A DNA stretch of 64,000 bases, taken from positions 372,001 to 436,000 of the forward strand of contig NZ_WFKM01000002.1 in assembly GCF_011007365.1 (NCBI RefSeq), read 5' to 3'. How positions within the stretch are numbered: the first letter of the stretch is position 1; the number at the start of each line of letters is the position of its first letter. Origin of the DNA: Sphingobacterium sp. xlx-96. Lineage in GTDB: Bacteria > Bacteroidota > Bacteroidia > Sphingobacteriales > Sphingobacteriaceae. A program made the translations under genes and the position numbers. Below, piece by piece: positions 16,987-26,293 of this stretch. Below the pieces are notes generated by a model. That model saw only the letters and a list, made by a program, of their open reading frames with translations, ran no database searches and was not told the DNA's origin.

Positions 16987-18120
16987 ATGAAAATAGGAAT
17001 AGTTTGTTACCCCACATTTGGTGGTTCGGGAGTAGTAGCGACAGAGTTAGGGAAAGGATTGGCTTCAGAAGGACATCAAGTACATTTCATCACCTATAGC
17101 CAACCTGCACGATTGGACTTTTTCTCCGAAAACTTATTCTATCATGAGGTAGCGGTATCTCAATATCCCCTATTTGATTTCCCTCCTTATGAATCCGCAT
17201 TAGCCAGCAAGTTAGTTGATGTTGTACGCTTTGAAAAACTCGACGTACTACACGTACACTATGCCATTCCCCACGCATCTGCGGCTTACCTCGCGAAGCA
17301 GATACTGCGGAGCTTCGGTATTGATATCCCCGTAGTCACCACGCTGCACGGCACCGATATCACGTTGGTAGGAAAAGACAAAAATTTTAAACCCGTAGTT
17401 ACCTTTTCGATAAACGAATCGGATGGAGTAACAACAGTATCAGAAAGCTTAAAAAAGCAGACCTTAGAATTTTTTGACATAACCCGGGATATTGAAGTCA
17501 TTCCCAACTTTATCGATCTAAACAGATTCGTAAACAAAAAAAGAGAACATTTCAAACGAGCTATAGCGCCGGACAATGAGCGCATCATGGTACATACATC
17601 CAACTTCAGAAAGGTAAAAAACACAAGTGATGTTGTACGGATATTTCACCAGGTAAACCAAAAGATACCGAGTAAATTGTTAATGGTTGGCGATGGTCCT
17701 GAAAGAACAAACGCCGAAGAACTTTCTAGACAACTGGGAATATCCAATTGCGTACGTTTTCTTGGAAAACAAGACGCTATAGAGGAGATTTTATCTGTTT
17801 CGGACCTTTTCCTTATGCCTTCTTCCTCGGAGAGCTTCGGGTTAGCCGCGTTAGAGGCTATGGCCTGTAGTGTCCCTGTTGTCTCGTCCAATACAGGGGG
17901 ATTGCCCGAACTAAACGTCAACGGGATTACCGGCTTCCTTAGTGACATTGCCGATGTAGACGATATGGCTAAAAATGCCATCTATATTTTGGAAGACTGT
18001 GAGCGGCTAGAAAGCTTTAAAAAAGCAGCTTATGCTCGGGCAAAGGACTTTGATATCAAACAAATACTTCCGCTGTACGAGGGGTACTATCATAAAGCGA
18101 TTGAAAGCGTGAAAAAGTAA
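16987..18120 (+). CDS. bshA: N-acetyl-alpha-D-glucosaminyl L-malate synthase (bacillithiol)
   Basis: BshA is a GT4 retaining glycosyltransferase that joins GlcNAc from UDP-GlcNAc to L-malate, the first step of bacillithiol synthesis. The 377-aa product begins [30 protein letters not shown], the specific BshA N-terminus, and has the GT-B C-terminal donor site with [28 protein letters not shown]. Length fits. This supports bacillithiol rather than glutathione as the thiol. bshB and bshC are not in the window. Confidence 0.93.
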   Translation: MKIGIVCYPTFGGSGVVATELGKGLASEGHQVHFITYSQPARLDFFSENLFYHEVAVSQYPLFDFPPYESALASKLVDVVRFEKLDVLHVHYAIPHASAAYLAKQILRSFGIDIPVVTTLHGTDITLVGKDKNFKPVVTFSINESDGVTTVSESLKKQTLEFFDITRDIEVIPNFIDLNRFVNKKREHFKRAIAPDNERIMVHTSNFRKVKNTSDVVRIFHQVNQKIPSKLLMVGDGPERTNAEELSRQLGISNCVRFLGKQDAIEEILSVSDLFLMPSSSESFGLAALEAMACSVPVVSSNTGGLPELNVNGITGFLSDIADVDDMAKNAIYILEDCERLESFKKAAYARAKDFDIKQILPLYEGYYHKAIESVKK

Positions 18121-18161
18121 AACAAATAACATTAACCACGCTATAGGCAAAAAAAAAATTA

Positions 18162-18169
18162 TATCTTTG
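18162..18169 (+). promoter_or_regulatory. Putative -7 box for pyrH
   Basis: TATCTTTG matches TAnnTTTG, 30 nt before the pyrH ATG. No TTG lies at the expected upstream distance. Confidence 0.4.
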
Positions 18170-18171
18170 GC

Positions 18172-18190
18172 TTTTGGAAATATTCCAAAA
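18172..18190 (+). other. Hairpin in the pyrH leader
   Basis: ttttggaa and ttccaaaa pair perfectly around a 3-nt loop (ata), 9 nt before the pyrH ATG and just downstream of the predicted start site. It could affect translation start. Confidence 0.45.
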
Positions 18191-18199
18191 AAATCAAGC

Positions 18200-18904
18200 A
18201 TGAAATATAAACGTATCCTACTAAAACTCAGCGGTGAAGCTCTAATGGGAGAGCATAATTATGGTATTGACATCAATAGAGTTGCTCAATATGCTAAAGA
18301 CATTAAAGAAATTCACGAACAAGGTTTAGAAATTGCAATCGTCATCGGAGGAGGAAACATCTACAGAGGTCTGAGTGCAGAAAAAGCAGGAATGGATAGA
18401 GTGCAGGCAGATTACATGGGAATGCTGGCAACAGTAATCAACAGTATGGCTTTACAGGATGCTCTAGAAAAAGTAGGTCTTAAAACAAGATTACTTACAG
18501 CTATCAAAATGGAACAAATCTGTGAACCATTTATTCGTAGAAGGGCTGTGAGACATTTAGAGAAAGGGAGAATAGTAATTTTCGGAGCCGGAACCGGAAA
18601 CCCTTACTTTACAACCGATACAGCAGCGTCTTTGAGAGCTATTGAAATCAATGCAGATGCCGTATTAAAAGGTACACGCGTGGATGGAATCTACTCTGCA
18701 GATCCTGAAAAAGATCCTACCGCAACCCGCTTTGATAATATTTCCTTTACCGAGGTATACCAAAAAGGGTTAAATGTTATGGATATGACTGCTTTTACAT
18801 TATGTCAGGAAAACAACCTGCCAATTATTGTTTTTGACATGAATAAGCCGGGCAACTTGAGAAAGCTTGCTGAGGGAGAGCATATCGGAACTGTTGTTAG
18901 CTAA
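18200..18904 (+). CDS. pyrH: UMP kinase
   Basis: PyrH phosphorylates UMP to UDP and is a hexameric amino acid kinase-fold enzyme, feedback-regulated by UTP. The 234-aa product starts [17 protein letters not shown], the family N-terminus; an in-frame upstream start would lie in the promoter and hairpin. [29 protein letters not shown] and [16 protein letters not shown] are diagnostic. It is 20 nt before frr, the pyrH-frr order common in bacteria. Confidence 0.96.
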   Translation: MKYKRILLKLSGEALMGEHNYGIDINRVAQYAKDIKEIHEQGLEIAIVIGGGNIYRGLSAEKAGMDRVQADYMGMLATVINSMALQDALEKVGLKTRLLTAIKMEQICEPFIRRRAVRHLEKGRIVIFGAGTGNPYFTTDTAASLRAIEINADAVLKGTRVDGIYSADPEKDPTATRFDNISFTEVYQKGLNVMDMTAFTLCQENNLPIIVFDMNKPGNLRKLAEGEHIGTVVS

Positions 18905-18924
18905 AGAAATAAAACTACAAACAT

Positions 18925-19488
18925 ATGAACGAACTGATATCAATAGAATTGGATGACTGCAAAGAGAAAATGACAAAAGCAGTGCAGCATACCGAATCAG
19001 AACTTACTAAAATTCGTGCTGGAAAGGCTACCCCGTCTATGTTAGATGGTATCCATGTTGACTATTATGGCTCTGCTACTGCCCTATCTCAGGTCAGTAA
19101 CATCAATACTACTGATGCACGTACAATCGTCATTCAACCTTGGGAAAAGAATCTTCTTACTACCATTGAAAAAGCGATCATGGAATCCAACATAGGATTA
19201 AATCCACAAAATGATGGTTCTGTAATACGTTTGGTTGTTCCTCCTCTTACAGAAGAAAGAAGACGGGATTTAGTAAAAAAAGCAAAAGAAGAAGCAGAAA
19301 AAGGACGTGTCGGTGTTCGTAATATCCGTAAAGACACTAACGAATCCATCAAAAAACTAAAAAATGATGGTGCTTCTGAGGATGAAATAAAGCTTGGCGA
19401 AGCTGAAGTTCAAAAACTAACAGATAGTTATATCGCAAAAGTAGATCAGCTAGCTGAGTTGAAAGAAAAAGATATCATGACTGTATAA
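18925..19488 (+). CDS. frr: Ribosome recycling factor
   Basis: RRF, with EF-G, splits post-termination ribosomes. The 187-aa product is the standard length and has KIRAGKATPSMLDGIHVDYYGS and the C-terminal helical tail typical of RRF (KKAKEEAEKGRVGVRNIRKD). It ends with a long palindromic terminator. Confidence 0.96.
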   Translation: MNELISIELDDCKEKMTKAVQHTESELTKIRAGKATPSMLDGIHVDYYGSATALSQVSNINTTDARTIVIQPWEKNLLTTIEKAIMESNIGLNPQNDGSVIRLVVPPLTEERRRDLVKKAKEEAEKGRVGVRNIRKDTNESIKKLKNDGASEDEIKLGEAEVQKLTDSYIAKVDQLAELKEKDIMTV

Positions 19489-19490
19489 AC

Positions 19491-19552
19491 TTATTATACG
19501 AACAATAAAAAAGCTATCCCTAGGGATAGCTTTTTTATTGTTCGTATAATAA
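19491..19552. terminator. 62-nt perfect palindromic terminator after frr
   Basis: A perfect palindrome with centre ccctaggg at 19518-19525; arms include ttattatacgaacaataaaa and aagctatccc. Ends the pyrH-frr transcript. Confidence 0.9.
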
Positions 19553-19595
19553 ATTCGTTTTAATTCTTTATGGAATCAATGAGCTTACTTCATGC

Positions 19596-19630
19596 GGTTC
19601 AATGGACATCATGAACTTTTTTCATGATGT
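19596..19630. repeat. Degenerate copy C of the ~50-nt palindromic repeat
   Basis: ggttcaatggacatcatgaa followed by a T run and tcatgatgt shares ttcaatgga, atcatgaa and tttttt with copies at 35965 and 4868, and forms its own acatcatgaa/ttcatgatgt hairpin (19606-19630). Two further small hairpins follow (cccgat/atcggg near 19662, tccgc/gcgga near 19696). The 294-nt gap has no gene. Confidence 0.4.
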
Positions 19631-19782
19631 TTTCTTTTGCATTAGGATTCAAAAGCTCTCCCGATAAGATCGGGATCGGTCATGTGTCTTGGTAGTCCGC
19701 TAGCTGGCGGATCATGAAAGTTTTATTGCTGGGATTTCTGATTATCATTTACTAATTTTAGTATTCCTTCAAACAACAAATA

Positions 19783-20760
19783 ATGACCACAAGACGTAAT
19801 TTTATAATAAAGACTGGCCTAGGATTAGCAAGTGCCTACTTTGGATCTTCTGTTTTAAGTGCATGCGCTCAAAAATCACTAAAAAAAGAAGGCCCTTTTG
19901 CAAACATCGGCTTACAGATCTATTCTCTCCGGGATCTTATAGTACAAGATCCTAAACTCACCTTAGAAACTGTCGCACGTATCGGATATAGCCACATTGA
20001 GACATTTGGCCTGAATATCGCCGACAATTCATTTTGGGGATTGAAAGTGTCTGAATTAAAAAAGATAATGGCCGACATTGATCTAAAAAGCCATAGTGGT
20101 CACTACGACCTTAGTAAATATCTAAGCCGACACCACACGGACAAGGAGAATATAGAAAAGTATATTGAAACTGCTGTCGAACTGGGGCAAAAGTATGTGA
20201 TAGCTCCGGTAACGCCAATGGATGATCTAAATAATTTAAAGCCTGAAGATTATCAATACGCTGCAGAACAACTCAATAAGGCCGGAGAATTAGCAAAAAA
20301 AGCAGGGGTAAAAATAGCTTATCATAACCATTTCTGGGAGTTTCGGGATTTTGCCAATGGAACCAAGGGATTAGACATCTTAATTGCCTTCACCGAGCCC
20401 GATCTGGTAAGCTTTGAATTAGACATCTATTGGATTGAAAAAGCAGGGTTTAGTGCCCAATCCTATTTTCAAAAATATCCAGGCCGCTTTGCCATGTGGC
20501 ATATAAAAGATATGGACAAGAATTACGCAGAACCAATCGTTGGCGAAAAGTTTGATAAACTACCTTTCGACTCTATCCAAAAGCAGATACGATTTACGGA
20601 AGTAGGAACAGGACAGATTGACTATATTAACATCGCTCAAGGTGCGAAACAATCCGGCTTAGAATATGCTTTTATAGAGCAGGATGATATTTATCTCCCG
20701 AACAAATTTGAAAGCATTAAAAGTAGCTATGACTATGTTCAACGCTTCTTAAATAAGTAA
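19783..20760 (+). CDS. Tat-exported sugar phosphate isomerase/epimerase-like lipoprotein
   Basis: A 325-aa AP-endonuclease-2 family TIM barrel (IolE/xylose isomerase-like). The N-terminus MTTRRNFIIKTGLGLA is a twin-arginine signal (Arg4, Arg5) and is followed by lipobox LSAC with Cys28, so it is probably a lipoprotein exported by the Tat system whose TatC is encoded at 7048. Barrel motifs include the metal-type YHNHFWEF, EPDLVSFELDIYW and MWHIKDMD. The substrate is probably a sugar or polyol derivative. It begins after the frr terminator and is monocistronic. Confidence 0.88.
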   Translation: MTTRRNFIIKTGLGLASAYFGSSVLSACAQKSLKKEGPFANIGLQIYSLRDLIVQDPKLTLETVARIGYSHIETFGLNIADNSFWGLKVSELKKIMADIDLKSHSGHYDLSKYLSRHHTDKENIEKYIETAVELGQKYVIAPVTPMDDLNNLKPEDYQYAAEQLNKAGELAKKAGVKIAYHNHFWEFRDFANGTKGLDILIAFTEPDLVSFELDIYWIEKAGFSAQSYFQKYPGRFAMWHIKDMDKNYAEPIVGEKFDKLPFDSIQKQIRFTEVGTGQIDYINIAQGAKQSGLEYAFIEQDDIYLPNKFESIKSSYDYVQRFLNK

Positions 20761-20790
20761 AAAAGGCTGTAAATTACAGCCTTTTTTACT
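20756..20790. terminator. Bidirectional terminator between the isomerase gene and purE
   Basis: 17-bp perfect arms (agtaaaaaaggctgtaa and complement) around a single-base centre overlap the isomerase stop codon and end 2 nt before the purE stop codon, serving both convergent genes. Confidence 0.88.
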
Positions 20791-20791
20791 T

Positions 20792-21298
20792 TTAAAATTT
20801 CATATTTTCGACTTCTAGGGCTGTTTCTTCAACTTTTTCTTTCAAGCCTTTTTTGAAGGCTATTAAATTCCCTGCTACTTCATCATTGTTTGTTCCGATG
20901 ATCTGTGCAGCCAAAATGCCCGCATTCTTAGCGGCATTCAAAGCGACAGTTGCTACAGGAATGCCATTAGGCATCTGTAAAATCGAAAGCACCGAATCCC
21001 ATCCATCAATTGAATTAGATGATTTCACAGGCACTCCGATTACAGGAAGATGCGTTATAGATGCAACCATACCTGGCAAATGCGCCGCTCCTCCGGCTCC
21101 TGCAATAATCACTTTAATACCTCTCGAGGCAGCTTCTTCTGCATACGAAAACATACGGTGTGGTGTACGGTGTGCAGATACGATAGTGACTTCAAACCCT
21201 ACTCCTAATTCCTTTAAAACTTCCACCGCGTCTTGCATGACAGGGAGATCCGATTTACTCCCCATAATAATTCCTACTTGAACTGATTGTGCACTCAT
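20792..21298 (-). CDS. purE: N5-carboxyaminoimidazole ribonucleotide mutase
   Basis: PurE rearranges N5-CAIR, the PurK product, to CAIR in purine synthesis. The 168-aa class I enzyme has [10 protein letters not shown] at 12-21 and [10 protein letters not shown] with the catalytic His43 at about 41-50. Located 3 nt after purK. The promoter of nuoA may drive the nuoA-nuoB-purK-purE string. Confidence 0.96.
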   Translation of the reverse strand: MSAQSVQVGIIMGSKSDLPVMQDAVEVLKELGVGFEVTIVSAHRTPHRMFSYAEEAASRGIKVIIAGAGGAAHLPGMVASITHLPVIGVPVKSSNSIDGWDSVLSILQMPNGIPVATVALNAAKNAGILAAQIIGTNNDEVAGNLIAFKKGLKEKVEETALEVENMKF

Positions 21299-21301
21299 TA
21301 T

Positions 21302-22444
21302 TTATGCTATTACTTTCAATATTTCCTGTACTTTACGTGCATTGCTAATTGCAACCTCCCTATCCGCATTGACAATACACACATGTCCCATTTTACGAAA
21401 TGGCTTCGTATATTTTTTCCCGTACAAATGCAGATAAACACCATCCATGGCTAGAATATCTTCTATACCTTCATACGTTGCTAATCCTTCATATCCAGGC
21501 TCGCCTAATAGGTTTATCATAACTGCGTTTGATCTAGCTTCAGTATTGCCCAATGGTAAATTAAAAATAGCACGAAGATGTTGTCCAAACTGCGAGGTAA
21601 AGTTGCCCTCTATCGTTTGATGCCCCGAATTATGTGGCCTCGGAGCCAACTCATTGACTAAAATCTCGCCATCCTCTGTCAAGAACATCTCTACAGCCAA
21701 CAGACCTACTATCTGGAGGTCATTAGCTACCTTTTTTGCCAATTCTTCTGCTTGCTGCTGTATTTCAAAGCTATAAGTAGACGGTGAAATCAAAAACTCA
21801 ACCAGATTAGCTTGCGGGTTGAATTCCATCTCTACCATTGGAAATGTCTTCATATCTCCTCGATCATTACGAGCCACAATGACAGCTATTTCCTTTTGAA
21901 ATGGTATAATTTCTTCGATGATACTAGGTTCTTCAAATGCGTTCGCCAGATCATCTTCTGTACGTAACATCTTCACTCCCTTTCCATCATATCCATCTTT
22001 CCTCATCTTTTGTACGTACGGTAACGATAGATTTGCGTTACGAAGAGACTCTTTATTGGAAATCAATTGAAAGGCAGCGGTAGGTATATCATTCTGCTTA
22101 AAAAACTGCTTCTGTAATCCTTTGTCTTGAATCAACCGAATGACACGCGACTGTGGATATACCACTACCCCTTTGTCCTCCAATGCTTCAAGTGCGTCGA
22201 CATTCACTTTTTCTATTTCAATAGTGACCATATCCAGATCCTTACCAAAATTATAAACCGTATCATAATCACTAAGCGATCCACATTCGAAGTGATTGCA
22301 AAGCTTACGACAAGGTGCGTTTTTGTCAGGGTCTAATACGTGTACATTTACATTATAATTTATTGCTTCTTGAATCAGCATTCGGCCCAATTGACCTCCG
22401 CCAAGAATACCCAACTGCAACTCACCATAAAAATCTTTTCCCAT
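21302..22444 (-). CDS. purK: N5-carboxyaminoimidazole ribonucleotide synthase
   Basis: PurK is an ATP-grasp enzyme making N5-CAIR from AIR, bicarbonate and ATP. The 380-aa product begins with the GILGGGQLGRM nucleotide-binding loop, and contains VNELAPRPHNSGHQTIEG, a hallmark of PurK. Followed by purE at 3 nt, preceded by nuoB at 15 nt, which is an unusual neighbour. Confidence 0.95.
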   Translation of the reverse strand: MGKDFYGELQLGILGGGQLGRMLIQEAINYNVNVHVLDPDKNAPCRKLCNHFECGSLSDYDTVYNFGKDLDMVTIEIEKVNVDALEALEDKGVVVYPQSRVIRLIQDKGLQKQFFKQNDIPTAAFQLISNKESLRNANLSLPYVQKMRKDGYDGKGVKMLRTEDDLANAFEEPSIIEEIIPFQKEIAVIVARNDRGDMKTFPMVEMEFNPQANLVEFLISPSTYSFEIQQQAEELAKKVANDLQIVGLLAVEMFLTEDGEILVNELAPRPHNSGHQTIEGNFTSQFGQHLRAIFNLPLGNTEARSNAVMINLLGEPGYEGLATYEGIEDILAMDGVYLHLYGKKYTKPFRKMGHVCIVNADREVAISNARKVQEILKVIA

Positions 22445-22459
22445 AATTAACTTATATAC

Positions 22460-22966
22460 TTAGGCTTGTTCTTCAAAATACTTATCCTGAAAAATCTGCT
22501 CTTTCTCTATCTTTTTTTGTAACTCTAAAAATGCACCGATCAGCGCCTCTGGTCTCGGTGGACAGCCTTGCACATAGACATCCACCGGAATAATTTTATC
22601 TACGCCCTTTACCACATGATACCCGTGTTGCCAATAGGGTCCACCACAGTTGGAACAGGATCCCATAGAAATCACATAACGAGGCTCGGGCATCTGCTCG
22701 TATAGGCGTTTGATCCGATCGGCCATCTTAAAAGTGACTGTCCCGGCTATAATCATCACATCGGACTGCCTTGGTGATGGTCTAGGAAAGACCCCTAATC
22801 GATCTAAATCATATGTCGAGGCCATAGCACCCATCATTTCTATCGCACAGCATGCAATACCGAAGCTCACTGGCCACATGGAGGACAACCGTGCCCAATT
22901 TAGCAAATCGTCTATTTTAGCGACGATCACACCATCTGATCGCAATTGTTGGTCTATACTGCTCAT
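22460..22966 (-). CDS. nuoB: NADH-quinone oxidoreductase subunit B
   Basis: NuoB is the peripheral complex I subunit that carries iron-sulfur cluster N2, the last before quinone. The four cluster ligands are visible: Cys39-Cys40 ([12 protein letters not shown]), Cys104 ([11 protein letters not shown]) and Cys135 (GCPPRPEAL). Length 168 aa fits. Its ATG overlaps the nuoA stop by 4 nt. The rest of the nuo genes are not in the window; purK follows instead of nuoC. Confidence 0.96.
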   Translation of the reverse strand: MSSIDQQLRSDGVIVAKIDDLLNWARLSSMWPVSFGIACCAIEMMGAMASTYDLDRLGVFPRPSPRQSDVMIIAGTVTFKMADRIKRLYEQMPEPRYVISMGSCSNCGGPYWQHGYHVVKGVDKIIPVDVYVQGCPPRPEALIGAFLELQKKIEKEQIFQDKYFEEQA

Positions 22967-23568
22967 AATCCTGGCTTTTTAAATCTTGGTTTAAAACCAA
23001 CAGAGGGCTTAGCCAAATTATTCCCTTTAAGGGAATTGTCCATCGTTTCAACAGTACTTTCCACAGGTCTGAAATCTCTGATTTCATATTCCTTATTATT
23101 CAATGCTGTATAGGCACTCGACGGGATATTAACGTTGACAGACGGTATCTTATAGGTCGCCTTAATCCAGTTAAGATCTCCCTTACGCCAGACATATATT
23201 AATCCAATGATCAATACAGACAAGAAAATCCCCATCTCAGCCAATGTAAACCATCCCCATCGATTATCGGCCGAAATCAACGAATCATTTCCAAAAACTA
23301 CAGACCAAGGAAATATAAAGATAAGTTCTACGTCAAAAAGCAAGAAAATCAGTGCAATAACATAAAACCGGGGATTAAATTGGACCCAAGCAGAGCCGAC
23401 AGTTTCCTCGCCACATTCGTATGTGCTTTCTTTGGTGGGGTTAGGTTTCTTCGGAGCGATCAGTTTGGCTAAAAAAATCGTAACGCATACTAATAAAATA
23501 CCGATAATCCCCATAAGGAGAATAGATCCATAAGCTGAAAGTTGCGTGGGATGGTCGTCCATAATCAC
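22963..23568 (-). CDS. nuoA: NADH-quinone oxidoreductase subunit A, with C-terminal extension
   Basis: NuoA is a three-helix membrane subunit of complex I. The 201-aa product has three hydrophobic segments (about 13-34, 72-95 and 107-127), the [20 protein letters not shown] loop characteristic of NuoA, and [14 protein letters not shown]. NuoA is usually about 120-150 aa; here about 70 hydrophilic residues follow the last helix ([12 protein letters not shown]... to KPRFKKPGL). It is the first gene of a possible nuoA-nuoB-purK-purE unit. Confidence 0.94.
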   Translation of the reverse strand: MIMDDHPTQLSAYGSILLMGIIGILLVCVTIFLAKLIAPKKPNPTKESTYECGEETVGSAWVQFNPRFYVIALIFLLFDVELIFIFPWSVVFGNDSLISADNRWGWFTLAEMGIFLSVLIIGLIYVWRKGDLNWIKATYKIPSVNVNIPSSAYTALNNKEYEIRDFRPVESTVETMDNSLKGNNLAKPSVGFKPRFKKPGL

Positions 23569-23608
23569 AAAATTAATAATTAATTCTATTCTTTCTAAAA
23601 ATAACCGT

Positions 23609-23639
23609 CAAATTTAGGTCTAAAACAAACAAGGGCCAA
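23609..23639 (-). promoter_or_regulatory. Promoter for nuoA-nuoB-purK-purE
   Basis: Reverse strand TTG (complement of 23637-23639), 20-nt spacer and TAAATTTG (complement of 23609-23616) match the Bacteroidota consensus. The -33 TTG lies in the stem of the ffh terminator. Predicted start is about 35 nt before the nuoA ATG. Confidence 0.65.
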
Positions 23640-23661
23640 GGATGATTTCACCTTGGCCCTT
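23631..23661 (-). terminator. Terminator of ffh
   Basis: aagggccaagg (23631-23641) and ccttggccctt (23651-23661) form an 11-bp GC-rich stem with a 9-nt loop; the reverse strand continues T-rich (gtttgtttt). It lies just downstream of the ffh stop. Confidence 0.85.
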
Positions 23662-23689
23662 TATCTTATTACTTACTTTATAGTTTTTA

Positions 23690-25033
23690 TTAAAAAGGCT
23701 TACCTGGCATTTTTGGCATATTCCGCATCATCTTTGCTGCCATAGCCGGATTAGACATCTGCTTCATCACCTTCCGCATATCCATAAATTGCTTCAAGAG
23801 CTTGTTTACCTCATCAAGATTCGTACCTGATCCTTTCGCAATCCTACCTCTTCTTTTCTGATCAATAGCATCGGGATTTTCCCTCTCAAAAGGAGTCATT
23901 GAATCAATAATAGCTTCAATCGGTTTGAAAGCATCGTCTTCGATCTCCACGTCTTTAAGAGCCTTACCTGCTCCAGGAATCATACCGATCAAATCTTTCA
24001 TATTACCCATTTTCTTGATCTGTTGAATCTGAGACCTGAAGTCGTTAAAATCAAATTTATTTTTACGGATTTTCTTTTGAAGTTCTGCAGCCTGCTTTTC
24101 ATCAAATTGCTGTTGCGCTCGCTCAACCAAAGATACAACATCACCCATCCCCAAGATGCGGGAAGCCATACGATCTGGATAAAATACATCCAATGCCTCC
24201 ATCTTCTCTCCCGTACCGATAAACTTGATTGGCTTGTTCACCACAGACTTGATCGACAATGCCGCACCACCACGTGTATCACCATCCAACTTGGTCAGAA
24301 CTACTCCAGTAAAATCCAGTCTATCATTAAAGGCTTTTGCAGTATTAACCGCATCCTGTCCAGTCATAGCATCTACAACAAACAAAATTTCATGTGGTTG
24401 CGTTGCTTCTTTAACTGCTGTTATTTCATTCATTAATGCCTCATCAATAGCCAGACGACCTGCAGTATCGATGATGATTACGTTATGTCCATTACGCTTA
24501 CCTTCCTCTACTCCAGCTTTTGCTATTGCGATAGGATCAGTTGAATTTCTATCTGTATAAACGGGCACTCCTACCTGACTTCCCAATACTTCCAATTGGT
24601 CTATCGCAGCAGGACGATATACGTCACCTGCTACCAAAAGAGGCTTCTTACCTTTTTTATCTTTTAAAAAGTTAGCAAGCTTACCTGTAAAAGTTGTCTT
24701 ACCTGCACCATTCAAACCCGCTATCAAAATTACCGTAGGGTTTTTAGATAGATCTAACTCATTAACTTCACCTCCCATTAAACTGGTCAGTTCATCATTC
24801 ATGATCTTTGTCAACAATTGTCCAGGAGAAATGCTGCTCAATACATTTTCACCAAGAGCCTTTTGTTTAACGTCATCCGTAAAAGTCTTGGCTGTTTTGT
24901 AATTCACATCGGCGTCCAACAACGCTTTGCGAATTTCCTTCATCGTCTCAGCGACATTGATTTCGGTAATATTCCCTTGACCTTTTAATACCTTAAAGGC
25001 TCTATCTAACTTATCCTGAAGATTTGAAAACAT
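23690..25033 (-). CDS. ffh: Signal recognition particle protein Ffh
   Basis: Ffh is the SRP54 GTPase that binds nascent signal sequences and 4.5S RNA. The 447-aa product has an N-terminal helical domain, a G domain with P-loop GLNGAGKTT at 106-114, DTAGR and TKLDGDTRGGAAL, and a methionine-rich M domain ending in MRKVMKQMSNPAMAAKMMRNMPKMPGKPF. Length is normal. It is monocistronic between a TTG/TAACTTTG promoter and its own terminator. Confidence 0.96.
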   Translation of the reverse strand: MFSNLQDKLDRAFKVLKGQGNITEINVAETMKEIRKALLDADVNYKTAKTFTDDVKQKALGENVLSSISPGQLLTKIMNDELTSLMGGEVNELDLSKNPTVILIAGLNGAGKTTFTGKLANFLKDKKGKKPLLVAGDVYRPAAIDQLEVLGSQVGVPVYTDRNSTDPIAIAKAGVEEGKRNGHNVIIIDTAGRLAIDEALMNEITAVKEATQPHEILFVVDAMTGQDAVNTAKAFNDRLDFTGVVLTKLDGDTRGGAALSIKSVVNKPIKFIGTGEKMEALDVFYPDRMASRILGMGDVVSLVERAQQQFDEKQAAELQKKIRKNKFDFNDFRSQIQQIKKMGNMKDLIGMIPGAGKALKDVEIEDDAFKPIEAIIDSMTPFERENPDAIDQKRRGRIAKGSGTNLDEVNKLLKQFMDMRKVMKQMSNPAMAAKMMRNMPKMPGKPF

Positions 25034-25065
25034 AGTTAATTTTTTGAAACTCTTATGCTAAGTTG

Positions 25066-25095
25066 CAAAGTTAATAATATTTTGCTTTTTCTCAA
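25066..25095 (-). promoter_or_regulatory. Promoter of ffh
   Basis: Reverse strand TTG (complement of 25093-25095), a 19-nt spacer and TAACTTTG (complement of 25066-25073), a perfect Bacteroidota promoter 33 nt before the ATG. The remaining ~200 nt of this 328-nt gap contain no gene I can support and no obvious 4.5S RNA. Confidence 0.7.
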
Positions 25096-25296
25096 CTTCT
25101 GTGACCTACCGATTTCGACTTCTTTTATGTAAGATCGGTCGATCAGCTTCCCCTATTCACCAGTGGACTAGCAATGGACATTTGTTTAAATACCTTTATT
25201 ATTCTTCTAAAACATGTTTAAGTTAATAGCCTCCTACCTGATCCTTCTTTAGCAAGAAGAACTTTTATTTTCATTGTATACAAAAACAGCGCAACA

Positions 25297-25344
25297 CATT
25301 GATAAAAAAGCCGAAGCAATATTGCTTCGGCTTTTTTATCAATG
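25297..25344. terminator. 48-nt perfect palindromic terminator
   Basis: Perfect palindrome centred at 25320/25321 with arms cattgataaaaaagccgaag plus caat. It ends the protease gene on the minus strand. Confidence 0.88.
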
Positions 25345-25361
25345 ATATTATATATCTTTTC

Positions 25362-26048
25362 TTAATCTCTTCTTCCCAAAAGAATAGAGGCATAATACAA
25401 TAAGGTAACAAGTGCAGATAAAGCAGCAATAACATAAGTCATAGCGGCCCATTTTAAGGCATCTTTTGCACCATCATGCTCCTCTCTACTGTGCGTAACA
25501 TTTGCTGCATCCAGCCATGCCAATGCGCGCTTAGATGCATCAAACTCTACAGGCAAAGTTATAAAGCTAAAAACAGTAGTAACGGCTAACGCTGCTACCC
25601 CAATCTGCAATAAAAGATAATTGTTAGAGAATATAGCCAACATCACCCCTATCATTAAGGTAAAAGACACGATCTTTGAGGAAAAGTTAACAATAGGAAC
25701 CATCGAAGAACGGAACTGCAACCAAGAGTACGCCGTCGCATGCTGCACAGCATGCCCACATTCGTGGGCCGCTACAGCCGCAGCAGCAACACTTCGCCCA
25801 TGATATACTTCTGGACTCAAGTTTACAGTTCTATTAGCAGGGTTATAATGGTCGGTCAATTGCCCATCTACCGAAACAATATTGACATCATAAATATTAC
25901 TATCATGCAACATCTTTTGTGCAATCTCCGCACCGGACAACCCTGAAGTCAACGGCATTTCCGAATACTTTTTAAACTTATTTTTAAACCTTGTCTGGAC
26001 GATCATACTAACGATGCCGATAACAATTAATAAAATCCAAATTCCCAT
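25362..26048 (-). CDS. YugP-family zinc metallopeptidase, membrane
   Basis: A 228-aa DUF membrane protease of the YugP/neutral zinc peptidase family. It has an N-terminal membrane helix (2-18), the zinc motif HECGH at 95-99 in AAHECGHAVQHA, and three further hydrophobic segments in the C-terminal half, ending in RRD. The substrates of this family are unknown. It is preceded by the ECF sigma gene about 250 nt upstream, with a terminator in between. Confidence 0.87.
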   Translation of the reverse strand: MGIWILLIVIGIVSMIVQTRFKNKFKKYSEMPLTSGLSGAEIAQKMLHDSNIYDVNIVSVDGQLTDHYNPANRTVNLSPEVYHGRSVAAAAVAAHECGHAVQHATAYSWLQFRSSMVPIVNFSSKIVSFTLMIGVMLAIFSNNYLLLQIGVAALAVTTVFSFITLPVEFDASKRALAWLDAANVTHSREEHDGAKDALKWAAMTYVIAALSALVTLLYYASILLGRRD

Positions 26049-26238
26049 ATTTTTTCTATTATAAAACTAAAATCAAATCTTTACTCTTTTATACCATCAA
26101 AACAGATTCCAAAACCTGAAAAACAACAAATAAACATAAATTTTCTGTCATTTTGACAAATAAAGCTCCATAATTTTCAGAAAACAGTCAAAAAATCCAC
26201 ATGCTGTAACAATCGATTCACCTTATGAACCTAAATAT

Positions 26239-26267
26239 AAAAAAGCTCCCGGTCTGTCCCCGAAAGC
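26239..26267 (-). terminator. Terminator of the ECF sigma gene
   Basis: On the reverse strand gctttcgg (complement of 26260-26267) and ccgggagc (complement of 26245-26252) form an 8-bp stem, with two G-U pairs, followed by a T run. Confidence 0.6.
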
Positions 26268-26293
26268 CTTTCCTTAGCCAATAATGATAAATG

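Noticed and set aside
25096..25296. Possible 4.5S/SRP RNA gene upstream of ffh
   Set aside because: I could not draw the conserved SRP hairpin with its GGAA tetraloop region here; only a short cttctttagcaagaag stem was seen.
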